Of a stretch of 11,792 bases of DNA, positions 1 through 7,185 are shown piece after piece. Numbering within the stretch: the stretch's first letter is position 1; each line of letters starts with the position of its first letter. The stretch is from Candidatus Moranbacteria bacterium RIFCSPHIGHO2_02_FULL_40_12b. GTDB taxonomy: Bacteria; Patescibacteriota; Minisyncoccia; Moranbacterales; 2-12-FULL-40-10. A program made the position numbers and the translations under genes. The notes below the pieces were generated by a model, which did no database searches, was not told the DNA's origin, and saw only the letters and a list, made by a program, of their open reading frames with translations. The stretch spans positions 1-11,792 of the forward strand of contig MFRX01000002.1 in the NCBI GenBank assembly GCA_001784725.1, written 5' to 3'.

Positions 1-58
1 ACAATTAAAAAAACGGAAAATACATATAAAATTCAAGTAAAAACCTATAAAATAAAAA

Positions 59-65
59 GAGGAGG
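59..65 (+). promoter_or_regulatory. Strong Shine-Dalgarno site of the first gene
   Basis: GAGGAGG lies six bases before the ATG at 72 and fixes that start. The 58 bases before it are very A/T-rich and include TATAAAAT-like stretches, but no convincing -35/-10 pair can be chosen. Confidence 0.75.
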
Positions 66-71
66 TAAACA

Positions 72-1151
72 ATGAAAGGACTAGTAGTTGCCATTAAAGG
101 TATTGAAAGTGAAAAGATGGTGAACGGTTACCGTAAAAAAATCGTTCCCTTTGTCGGTGAAAACGAAGGTTCCATGGGAGTCGGTTTTCTTATTTCAGGA
201 GAAGGGACGGGATATTTGAAGGGACCAATATTTCCGCGCTTGCTATTGAAATCGTGGAGGGCCATGAAACTTCTTGAAAATATCTGGATGATTGAGAATG
301 GCACGCTTTACCATTGTTGGGAAGCCGGAAGCAAGCATGCCGACGAAAGATCCCTTAATGATCTCGCGCGCCAATTTATAAGCCGGGAAAAGTTCGACGA
401 AACAAGAAATGAAATTCTCTTATCAGCGCCTAGCGCTGAAGAACTTGATTCCATGATTATTGCTTTCAAGGGCGTAAACATCACCGACTGCGGCTGGGAA
501 TTAGAGGAAGAGGCGAAGGAAGGCAGGATAAAACTGACTCCTGCCGTACAAAGTGTCATTGAGGAAGTTCAAAAAAGGCAGGAAAAAAATATCCGTGAAC
601 AGGAGGAGATCAAAAAACCGCTTTCACGGGAAGAAAGCTTGGCGTGGTTTTTCTATGACATGGGAATCTGCAATTTTATTTTTGGCGACTGGTTAAAAGG
701 GGTGTATGGATGGGAATACGGCCATATCGAATTGAATACCCTTGACTGGCGCGCCAAATGCGACAGCTTCAATGAAAACATGCCGGAGGGCTACTTTCTT
801 AAGTATACCGCCAATGGTCCGGAGACAATTGGTCCTTGGGAAATAAGAAGGAATTCGTTTACGACCAACCGGGATGAGATAAAAAATCCCAGTTTCACCG
901 CTGCCAACGGGATCACGTACACATTTCTCTCCGCTAAATACCGCGATAGGCAGTTTTTTATCAGGACTCGCCTGGGCGATCCGAAAACTTCCTCATGCGA
1001 TGAAGAATTCACCATCTTCCAATTGCGGGTAATGTTTAGGGTGGTGCCGAGAGAAGGGCCGCCCGAACAAAAAGAAAAGATGCAAACAAAAGTCGAAAAG
1101 GAGAAAGAGAGGTTTCGGGATAAAGTGCGCCGTTTCATTTGTGCCGGATAA
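72..1151 (+). CDS. Hypothetical cytoplasmic protein, 359 residues
   Basis: I do not recognise this protein. It starts with a good SD site six bases upstream and ends just before an intrinsic terminator, so it is probably a single-gene transcript. There is no signal peptide, no membrane segment and no metal- or nucleotide-binding motif that I can name. The N-terminal 140 residues look like a mixed alpha/beta fold. A charged, Glu/Lys-rich stretch around residues 155-190 (including EEVQKRQEKNIREQEEIKK) is likely helical or coiled coil. An aromatic-rich second domain follows (about 190-325, with WFFYDMGICNFIFGDW near its start). The last 30 residues are a basic, charged helix. The coding sequence looks native. 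A two-domain protein with a helical linker is the most that can be said; the function is unknown. Confidence 0.8.
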   Translation: MKGLVVAIKGIESEKMVNGYRKKIVPFVGENEGSMGVGFLISGEGTGYLKGPIFPRLLLKSWRAMKLLENIWMIENGTLYHCWEAGSKHADERSLNDLARQFISREKFDETRNEILLSAPSAEELDSMIIAFKGVNITDCGWELEEEAKEGRIKLTPAVQSVIEEVQKRQEKNIREQEEIKKPLSREESLAWFFYDMGICNFIFGDWLKGVYGWEYGHIELNTLDWRAKCDSFNENMPEGYFLKYTANGPETIGPWEIRRNSFTTNRDEIKNPSFTAANGITYTFLSAKYRDRQFFIRTRLGDPKTSSCDEEFTIFQLRVMFRVVPREGPPEQKEKMQTKVEKEKERFRDKVRRFICAG

Positions 1152-1167
1152 GCGCGGTAATTTTAGT

Positions 1168-1207
1168 AAAGCTTTGCTTGTTCATTGAAACAGGCAAAGC
1201 TTTTTTT
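1168..1207 (+). terminator. Intrinsic terminator of the first gene
   Basis: A 13-bp stem (1168-1180 with 1191-1203, one G-U pair, core AAAGCTTTGC/GCAAAGCTTT) closes a 10-base loop and runs into a T tract ending at 1207. It starts 17 bases after the stop codon. It separates the hypothetical gene from purL. Confidence 0.88.
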
Positions 1208-1236
1208 ATTCCGCCATTTTTTCATTTTTCCGCCAG

Positions 1237-1265
1237 TTGCGTTTTTGAAAAAGATTTGCTAGGAT
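1237..1265 (+). promoter_or_regulatory. Putative purL promoter (extended -10)
   Basis: TTGCGT (1237-1242) and TAGGAT (1260-1265) are separated by 17 bases. The -10 is preceded by TG-C (1257-1259), giving an extended -10. Predicted transcription start is about 1272, leaving a 100-base leader. In that leader TGCCG (about 1274) and CGGCA (about 1293) could form a small hairpin. The layout matches the candidates found for purM and nrdR. Confidence 0.55.
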
Positions 1266-1347
1266 AAAATACTTTGCCGAGCTTTAAAAAAGCGGCAGGG
1301 AAGTTGTTTGAAAACAAAATAACAATCAATAAAAAAGTTTAAAGAAA

Positions 1348-1362
1348 GGGAGGAAAGGGAGG
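1348..1362 (+). promoter_or_regulatory. Duplicated Shine-Dalgarno of purL
   Basis: GGGAGG occurs twice (1348-1353 and 1357-1362) as a tandem GGGAGGAAA repeat. The second copy is nine bases from the ATG at 1372 and is the likely functional site. Confidence 0.7.
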
Positions 1363-1371
1363 AAAGAAAAA

Positions 1372-4300
1372 ATGATAAAACATTTATACAGAAAAGTAAA
1401 AGATGACTTTGAGTATTGCTTCAATATTGAGGCCTCGGAACCGCTTACAGACAAAGAATGTAAAATTCTTTTCTGGCTCTTGGCTGAAACTTTTGAGCCG
1501 GACAATCTTGATCAAGCGTCCTTTTTAGGCCTGAAAAATAATGTGGTGGAAGTCGGACCGCGGATGAATTTCGCGACGGCATGGAACACGAACGCACTTT
1601 CAATTCTTCGCGCTTGCGGAATCACAAAAGTGACGCGCATAGAAAGGTCGCGGCGGTACAATAATGCGAGCGAAGCTGTATATGACCGAATGACGGAGAT
1701 GGTTTATGAAAAGCCGCTTACGACTTTTGAAACAGGAATCGTTCCGGAAGCGGTTTATGAAATTCCACTAATAGAAAACGGTCCGGATGAGCTTCTTGAG
1801 AAAAAATACGGACTCAAGATGGATGAATGGGACCGCAAGCTCTATCACACTTATTTTGTCGGTAAACAAAAAAGGAATCCGACTATAGCGGAGATTAAAG
1901 ACCTGTATAATGCTAACAGCGAACATTCGCGGCATGGATTTTTCAGGGGAAAAATCATTATTGACGGAGAGGTGATGACGGAAACATTGATGGATATTGT
2001 AAAGTCCACTCTTGAAGCGAATCCGGTAAATAGCGTGCTGGCTTTTTGCGACAATTCCAGCGTCATTAAGGGCTATACAGTTGAAACAATTATTCCCCAG
2101 TATCCTGGCAGAACGTCTGCTTTTAAGAAAGAAAAATTTGTCTATCATATTCTTTTTACCGCCGAAACTCATAACTTTCCGTCCGGCGTCGCGCCTTTTC
2201 CCGGAGCGGAAACCGGAACTGGCGGAAGAATTCGTGATGTTGAAGCGACAGGAAGAGGCGGACTGGTGATTGCGGGAACAGTCGGATACTGCGTGGGAAA
2301 TCTCTATATTCCCGAATATAAATTGCCCTGGGAAAATCCCGAAGAAACGCATCCCGATGAATTGGCAAAGCCCCTGGAGATTGAAATCCAGGCATCCAAC
2401 GGCGCCTCGGATTACGGAAACAAGTTCGGCGAGCCGGTAATTCAGGGATTTACGAGATCTTTTGATATGCGGACTCCCAACGGAGAGAGACGCGCTTGGC
2501 TCAAGCCAATTATGTTCACCGGCGGAGTAGGCCAGATTGACAGCTGCCATCTTAAAAAAGAAGAAGCTAAAAAAGGAATGCTGATTGTCCAAATTGGCGG
2601 TCCCGCGTATCGAATTGGCATGGGAGGCGGAGCCGCGTCCAGCTTAATTCAAGGTGAGAATATTAAGGGTTTGGATTTTGACGCCGTTCAGCGCGGCGAC
2701 GCGGAGATGGAGCAGAAGATGAACCGCGTTATCCGGGCTTGCATTGAAATGGGAGATAAAAATCCTATTGTCAGTATCCACGACCAAGGCGCCGGCGGTC
2801 CAGCGAATGTGCAGAAAGAGCTGGTGGAAAAATCCGGGGGTAAAATAAACATCCGGAAAATAAAAAGCGGCGATCCGACATTGTCCATACTGGAGATTTG
2901 GGTGGCTGAATATCAGGAACGCAACGGGCTTCTGATTGAACCCGGCAGAATTGAAGAGTTTAAGTTAATATGCGAGCGGGAAAAAGTGAATTGCGAAATT
3001 CTGGGAGAAGTAACAGGTGACGGAATCTTTACGGTTTATGACGAACAAGATGATTCAATCCCGGTGCATCTTCATCTTGCCGATGTGCTGGGTAATATGC
3101 CGCAAAAAACTTTCACTGACGCGCGCATGCCGCCGGTCTTAAAATCACTGGAGTTTCCGAAAAATCTGACGGTGCGCGAAGCGCTGGAAAGAGTATTGCG
3201 AAATGTGGCAGTCAGCTCAAAAAGATTTCTCACGAATAAAGTCGATCGGAGTGTTACCGGGTTGATTGCTCAACAGCAGTGTTGCGGTCCGCTCCAACTT
3301 ACGGTCTCGAATGTCGCGGTTATACTACAATCGCATTTCGGTTTAACCGGTGCAGCTATCTCCATCGGGGAACAGCCGATAAAAATGCTGGTTAATCCGG
3401 AAGCCGGAGCGAGAATGGCGGTTGGAGAAGCGCTGACTAACATGGTGTGGGCCAAAGTAAGCGCGCTGGAGGATATCAAATGTTCGGCCAACTGGATGTG
3501 GGCGGCAAAACGTCCCGGAGAAGCGGCTAAAATTTATGCTGCCGCTTGCGCCGCGCGAGATCTTATGAAAAAAATCGGCATTGCGATTGACGGAGGCAAG
3601 GACTCGCTTTCTATGGCGGCAAAAGTGGGAGATGAAACTGTCAAAGCACCAGGGCAGTTGGTAATATCCGCCTATTGCACGATGCCGGATATCACGAAAG
3701 TGGTGACGCCGAATATTAAAAGTCCGGGCAATAGCCAATTGATTTACATTAATCTCGCAAAAGGTAAAAGAAGATTAGGCGGATCAGCACTGGCGCAATG
3801 TTACGGCCAGATCGGCGATGAATGTCCGGACGTGGAAGATCCCGATCTTTTAGAGAGTGCATTTAAAGCGATCCAAAAACTTATTGACAAGGGTCTGATA
3901 CTTTCCGGTCATGATGTTTCTGACGGCGGGCTGATTATAACGCTTCTAGAAATGGCATTTGCGGGAAACTGCGGACTTGATGTTAAATTTCAAGGGTCAG
4001 TCAATGATTTGTTTGCGGAGGAAGTCGGATTGATTATTGAAGGCGGCTTCGAAAACATTGAGTACTTCGATATATTCAGTTTGTATAAGGTGCCCTATGT
4101 TCTTTTAGGACGCACTATTTCCACGCCTTCTATAAAAATCAGAAATGAGAAAAACGAAGTGCTCTTAAATGCCGACATGCGCGAACTTCGCCAAATCTGG
4201 GAAGAAACAAGTTACCAGCTTGAGCGGCTCCAGTGCAATCCGATGTGCGCGGAGGAAGAGAAAAAGAACATCTACGACCGAAAGGGGCCGCAGTATAAAC

Positions 4301-5256
4301 TTACATTTATGCCAGAACCGACTCCGGAAGAATGGATGAACGCGACTGACAAACCGAAAGTCGCGATTATCCGGATAGAGGGTTCGAACGGCGATCGCGA
4401 AATGACCGCGGCATTTTTTATGGCCGGATTTGAGTGTCATGATGTGGCGATGACTGATTTGCTGGAAGACAAAGTTACGCTCGATCAGTTCCGTGGAATC
4501 GCGTTTGTCGGCGGATTCAGTTACGCTGACGTACTCGACAGCGCTAAGGGTTGGGCGGGAGTTATAAAGTTTGGAAAAGTCGTTGCGGGAAAAATTGCAA
4601 ATGGCATACGCAGACTTCTTGGAAAAACCGAAGATACTGGCGAGTCAGAAGGTGAATTAGCGGGAATACTGACTTCGCCAAGTTTGCTGGAACAGTTCGA
4701 TCGGTTTTATCATCGTCCAGATACGTTTTCGTTCGGCGTCTGCAATGGCTGCCAACTGATGGCGTTGCTGGGCTGGGTGCCATTTGAAAAAGCAACAGAT
4801 ACAGTACAGCCGAGGTTTATCCACAATTTTTCCGGAAGATTTGAGTCGCGATGGTCAGCAGTAAAAATTCTTCCAAGTCCGGCAATTATGCTCAAGGGGA
4901 TGGAAGGATCTATTCTCGGAGTATGGATAGCGCATGGAGAAGGCAGATTCTACGCACCTTACGCGGAATCTATCGAACTTATAAGGCGGGATACCTTGGC
5001 GCCGATATGTTTTGTTGACGATGAAGCGCAAATTACGGAAAAATATCCGTTCAATCCCAATGGATCTCCGCATGGAATTACCGCCCTCTGTTCTCCCGAT
5101 GGCCGGCATCTCGCAATGATGCCGCATCCGGAACGCGCGTTTTTGAAATGGCAGTGGGGTTGGATGCCGGAAGAGTTCAAAGAACTCAAAGCATCGCCTT
5201 GGCTCAAAATGTTTCAGAACGCACGTATATGGTGCGAAGAAACAAAACAACAATAA
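1372..5256 (+). CDS. purL: Phosphoribosylformylglycinamidine synthase, large single-chain type
   Basis: It converts FGAR, glutamine and ATP to FGAM, step four of de novo purine synthesis, in the cytoplasm. At 1294 residues it has the length of the fused enzyme of Proteobacteria and eukaryotes. Domain order is complete. The N domain covers about 1-150. The linker carries NANSEHSRH (180-188). The first AIRS-like domain has TAETHNFPSG (from 263) and SIHDQGAGG (468 on). The second has GGKDSLSM (741 on) and HDVSDGG (847 on). The class I glutaminase starts near 994, with nucleophile Cys1124 in GVCNGCQ and His1252/Glu1254 in MPHPER. Motifs such as VEVGPR, NSEHSRH and the C-terminal WQWGW resemble the eukaryotic branch as I remember it. 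An extra segment of about 36 residues (1069-1104) sits just before the Cys block. purM follows but has its own signals. Confidence 0.97.
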   Translation: MIKHLYRKVKDDFEYCFNIEASEPLTDKECKILFWLLAETFEPDNLDQASFLGLKNNVVEVGPRMNFATAWNTNALSILRACGITKVTRIERSRRYNNASEAVYDRMTEMVYEKPLTTFETGIVPEAVYEIPLIENGPDELLEKKYGLKMDEWDRKLYHTYFVGKQKRNPTIAEIKDLYNANSEHSRHGFFRGKIIIDGEVMTETLMDIVKSTLEANPVNSVLAFCDNSSVIKGYTVETIIPQYPGRTSAFKKEKFVYHILFTAETHNFPSGVAPFPGAETGTGGRIRDVEATGRGGLVIAGTVGYCVGNLYIPEYKLPWENPEETHPDELAKPLEIEIQASNGASDYGNKFGEPVIQGFTRSFDMRTPNGERRAWLKPIMFTGGVGQIDSCHLKKEEAKKGMLIVQIGGPAYRIGMGGGAASSLIQGENIKGLDFDAVQRGDAEMEQKMNRVIRACIEMGDKNPIVSIHDQGAGGPANVQKELVEKSGGKINIRKIKSGDPTLSILEIWVAEYQERNGLLIEPGRIEEFKLICEREKVNCEILGEVTGDGIFTVYDEQDDSIPVHLHLADVLGNMPQKTFTDARMPPVLKSLEFPKNLTVREALERVLRNVAVSSKRFLTNKVDRSVTGLIAQQQCCGPLQLTVSNVAVILQSHFGLTGAAISIGEQPIKMLVNPEAGARMAVGEALTNMVWAKVSALEDIKCSANWMWAAKRPGEAAKIYAAACAARDLMKKIGIAIDGGKDSLSMAAKVGDETVKAPGQLVISAYCTMPDITKVVTPNIKSPGNSQLIYINLAKGKRRLGGSALAQCYGQIGDECPDVEDPDLLESAFKAIQKLIDKGLILSGHDVSDGGLIITLLEMAFAGNCGLDVKFQGSVNDLFAEEVGLIIEGGFENIEYFDIFSLYKVPYVLLGRTISTPSIKIRNEKNEVLLNADMRELRQIWEETSYQLERLQCNPMCAEEEKKNIYDRKGPQYKLTFMPEPTPEEWMNATDKPKVAIIRIEGSNGDREMTAAFFMAGFECHDVAMTDLLEDKVTLDQFRGIAFVGGFSYADVLDSAKGWAGVIKFGKVVAGKIANGIRRLLGKTEDTGESEGELAGILTSPSLLEQFDRFYHRPDTFSFGVCNGCQLMALLGWVPFEKATDTVQPRFIHNFSGRFESRWSAVKILPSPAIMLKGMEGSILGVWIAHGEGRFYAPYAESIELIRRDTLAPICFVDDEAQITEKYPFNPNGSPHGITALCSPDGRHLAMMPHPERAFLKWQWGWMPEEFKELKASPWLKMFQNARIWCEETKQQ

Positions 5257-5276
5257 ACTAAGGTAAAACTATACCT

Positions 5277-5316
5277 AAAATCCCCATTGCTGAAAAGGAG
5301 GCAGCGTGGGGATTTT
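5277..5316 (+). terminator. Terminator hairpin after purL
   Basis: A perfect 10-bp stem AAAATCCCCA/TGGGGATTTT (5277-5286 with 5307-5316) is extended inside by GCTG/CAGC around an AAAAGGAGG loop. T-rich sequence follows, with a seven-T run near 5325-5331. It lies 20 bases after the purL stop. The main T run is a little distant, so termination may be partial. Confidence 0.75.
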
Positions 5317-5319
5317 AAT

Positions 5320-5348
5320 TTGCATTTTTTTGCCGAATTTGCTACATT
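5320..5348 (+). promoter_or_regulatory. Putative purM promoter (extended -10)
   Basis: TTGCAT (5320-5325) is followed after 17 bases by TACATT (5343-5348), preceded by TG-C (5340-5342). Predicted start is near 5355. This would give purM its own transcript despite lying behind purL. Confidence 0.45.
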
Positions 5349-5417
5349 AAAAAACCAAAAGGAAAAGTAGTACATGAAAAAAAGAATATTTTTAGGAGTA
5401 AAATAAACCATAAACAA

Positions 5418-5440
5418 TCTCGGATTTATAAAATTCGAGA
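5418..5440 (+). promoter_or_regulatory. Palindrome just before the purM ribosome binding site
   Basis: Arms TCTCGGATTT (5418-5427) and AAATTCGAGA (5431-5440) form a 10-bp stem with one G-T pair and a three-base loop, ending eight bases before AAGGAGG (5449-5455). It could be an mRNA-stabilising leader hairpin or an operator for a purine regulator; the sequence alone does not decide. Confidence 0.5.
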
Positions 5441-5461
5441 AATAAAAAAGGAGGAACGAAG

Positions 5462-6592
5462 ATGAAGGATGATCCGAAGAAAAAAAGTGAGTATGCATTA
5501 GCAGGAGTAGATTACGAGGAAATCCAGCCTTTTAAGGAAGCGATGATTGAGGCCGGCAAGCAAACAGTGACTTTTCCAAATGCGAGGAATGTTTTTGTAG
5601 ATGAGGATGTTTTGCATGCGCATGGAGCGGTTTACGAATACCGCGGATCCAGCAGACATGCTTGGTGTAAAACACAGGAAGGACTGGGAAACTTGAACTG
5701 GATTGCCGAACTCATGTATCAAACTACTGGTAAGAGCTATTATGATGTCATAGGAAGAGCAGCGGCACTATTGATAGCTATTGATGTCATCGCTCAGGGA
5801 GCAATGCCAGTTATCTGGACTGATGAAGTAGCTGCAGGAGATAGCGAATGGTTTTCTGATAAACAGAGAAGCAATGACTATGCCAAAGGATGTATTGATG
5901 TATGCAGAGAAATAGGTATGGCATTGCCGGCGGGAGAATCTCCATCACTTCGTTATCTTATCAAGGCGGAGCCACCAGTAAAAAGCGCTCCATCACTCAG
6001 CGGATCAATTACAGGAGTTATTGCTCCTGCGGAGAATAAAATCACCGGCAAAAAATTACAGGTAGGCGATGTAATTCTCGGAGTTCGCTCAACGGGATTA
6101 CATTCCAATGGTGTATCAGCGGTGATAAGAAGAGTAATGAAGCTTCCAGATCAATTTCTCACTAAGCTTTCCAACGGAAAAACACTCGGAGAAGAATGTC
6201 TTATCCCGATTCCGTCTTATGTTGCGTTGGTTGAAAATCTTCTTATGTATGAGGTGAATATTCATGCTATTGTGCCGGGAACAGGAGATGGTATTGCTAA
6301 ACTGGCTTTCGATAAGAGACCTTTTAATTATAGGGTTCATTCATGGGTGGAAGTACCGTTCTTGTTTCAATATCTTATGGAGCTCGGCGTTAGTATTGAA
6401 GATTGCCTTAATACTTTCAATTATGGAATAGGGATTTACTTTTTTGTTCCGAAAGATGAAGTTAAAATAGCAATCAATGTTGGAGAAGCGGCTGGCTATG
6501 ATGTAGTTGAGCTTGGAGTCGTTGAAGATGGCAAAAGGAATGTCATTTTCGAACCTGAAGGCATAACTCTTTTGCCTGCAGGAGTAAAATAA
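5462..6592 (+). CDS. purM: AIR synthase family protein (PurM-like cyclo-ligase)
   Basis: PurM closes the imidazole ring (FGAM + ATP to AIR), the step after PurL, so gene order supports the assignment. The start has a strong SD (AAGGAGG, six bases away). Recognisable AIRS-family blocks in 376 residues are AGVDYEE (14-20), YDVIG (94-98), the segment AIDVIAQGAMP (106-116), GDSEWF (126-131), GLHSNG (212-217), HAIVPGTGDGIAKL (268-281) and FNYGIGI (319-325). Two usual nucleotide/metal blocks are altered: the DGVGTK-type motif reads EGLGNLN (73-79), losing the Thr-Lys pair, and the GGET-type motif reads AGES (157-160). It is therefore either a divergent but working PurM or a PurM relative with a shifted role. 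It looks somewhat more A/T-rich than purL. Confidence 0.82.
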   Translation: MKDDPKKKSEYALAGVDYEEIQPFKEAMIEAGKQTVTFPNARNVFVDEDVLHAHGAVYEYRGSSRHAWCKTQEGLGNLNWIAELMYQTTGKSYYDVIGRAAALLIAIDVIAQGAMPVIWTDEVAAGDSEWFSDKQRSNDYAKGCIDVCREIGMALPAGESPSLRYLIKAEPPVKSAPSLSGSITGVIAPAENKITGKKLQVGDVILGVRSTGLHSNGVSAVIRRVMKLPDQFLTKLSNGKTLGEECLIPIPSYVALVENLLMYEVNIHAIVPGTGDGIAKLAFDKRPFNYRVHSWVEVPFLFQYLMELGVSIEDCLNTFNYGIGIYFFVPKDEVKIAINVGEAAGYDVVELGVVEDGKRNVIFEPEGITLLPAGVK

Positions 6593-6607
6593 ATTAACAA
6601 TTTATAG

Positions 6608-6639
6608 GAGCAGGTTTATAATGAACCTGCTCGCTTTTA
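6608..6639 (+). terminator. Intrinsic terminator after purM
   Basis: A perfect 9-bp stem GAGCAGGTT/AACCTGCTC (6608-6616 with 6624-6632) with a seven-base loop is followed by GCTTTTATTTT. It sits 16 bases after the purM stop. It covers the ATG at 6621 and so argues against that codon as the start of the next gene. Confidence 0.85.
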
Positions 6640-6644
6640 TTTTA

Positions 6645-6653
6645 TGCTATAAT
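6645..6653 (+). promoter_or_regulatory. Extended -10 promoter placing ybeY transcript start on its ATG
   Basis: TGCTATAAT is a perfect extended -10 element (TG-N-TATAAT). No good -35 exists, because that place is taken by the purM terminator stem. Starting seven bases downstream puts +1 at 6660, the A of the ybeY ATG, implying a leaderless mRNA. Confidence 0.65.
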
Positions 6654-6659
6654 TACTCC

Positions 6660-7166
6660 ATGCCTAAATTAAATTTAGAAATTAACAACACCACCCAAAG
6701 TCCGGTGGAGGACGCCTTTTTTGTTTCCGTAGCGGAAAAGACTTTGGCGGAAGTGCCATCACTTAGCGACTTAGTCGCTAAGTCTTTTTCCATCAGTATG
6801 GCTTTAGTTTCGCCAGCGGAAATTCAGAAATTAAATAAAGAGCGCCGGCAGGTGGACAGCGTGACGGATATTCTGTCTTTTGCGGAATACAATAATGTAA
6901 ATGAATTAAAAGCCGCTGTGGATAATTCGCAGGCGGACGGACTATTTCTCGGAGAGCTGGTTTTATGCTATGATTACATAAAGGAATACGCGGAAAAACG
7001 GAAAATTAACCCCCACACCAAAAATTTACACCCGGAGGATTTTGGTGTGGGGGTAAAATTGGATCAGGAATTGGCCAATGCTGTTTCTCATGGTATTTTG
7101 CATCTTCTGGGATTCAAACACGGAAAAAAAATGTTTCAGATTCAGCATAAGATAACCCACAATTAA
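6660..7166 (+). CDS. ybeY: Endoribonuclease YbeY (rRNA maturation factor), with palindromic insertion
   Basis: YbeY is a zinc-dependent single-strand endoribonuclease acting in 16S rRNA 3' maturation and ribosome quality control. The 168-residue protein has the SVTDILSF block (67-74), LGELVLCYD (98-105) and the metal motif HGILHLLGFKH, giving zinc ligands His144, His148 and His154; the usual Asp before the last His is Lys153. The start at 6660 is chosen because the upstream in-frame ATG (6621) lies inside the purM terminator and because MPKLNLEI fits the family. There is no SD, consistent with a leaderless mRNA. Residues 117-132, between the CYD helix and the His motif, are encoded by a 15-bp inverted repeat and look like extra sequence. 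A second hairpin encodes residues 35-41. The kinase gene follows 19 bases downstream. Confidence 0.9.
   Translation: MPKLNLEINNTTQSPVEDAFFVSVAEKTLAEVPSLSDLVAKSFSISMALVSPAEIQKLNKERRQVDSVTDILSFAEYNNVNELKAAVDNSQADGLFLGELVLCYDYIKEYAEKRKINPHTKNLHPEDFGVGVKLDQELANAVSHGILHLLGFKHGKKMFQIQHKITHN
6761..6789 (+). repeat. Terminator-like perfect hairpin inside ybeY
   Basis: ACTTAGCGAC and GTCGCTAAGT (6761-6770, 6774-6783) form a perfect 10-bp stem with a TTA loop, followed at once by CTTTTT. It lies within the coding frame (part of residues 34-42). Geometry is that of an intrinsic terminator about 125 bases into the transcript. Confidence 0.8.
7009..7054 (+). repeat. 15-bp inverted repeat inserted in the ybeY reading frame
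   Basis: ACCCCCACACCAAAA (7009-7023) and TTTTGGTGTGGGGGT (7040-7054) are perfectly complementary around a 16-base spacer. The element encodes residues 117-132 (NPHTKNLH...), placed in a loop where other YbeY proteins, as I remember them, are shorter by a similar amount. Confidence 0.85.
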
Positions 7167-7185
7167 TGACTAACAACCAATCCCT

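Noticed and set aside
1768..2592. 274-codon reverse-strand ORF opposite purL
   Set aside because: Lies wholly within conserved purL motifs, shows no domain-like pattern and has no ribosome binding site.
6621..6659. Longer ybeY start at 6621 (MNLLAFILCYNYS...)
   Set aside because: The codon lies in the loop and arm of the purM terminator, the extra residues do not fit the family, and a perfect -10 element places the transcript start at 6660.
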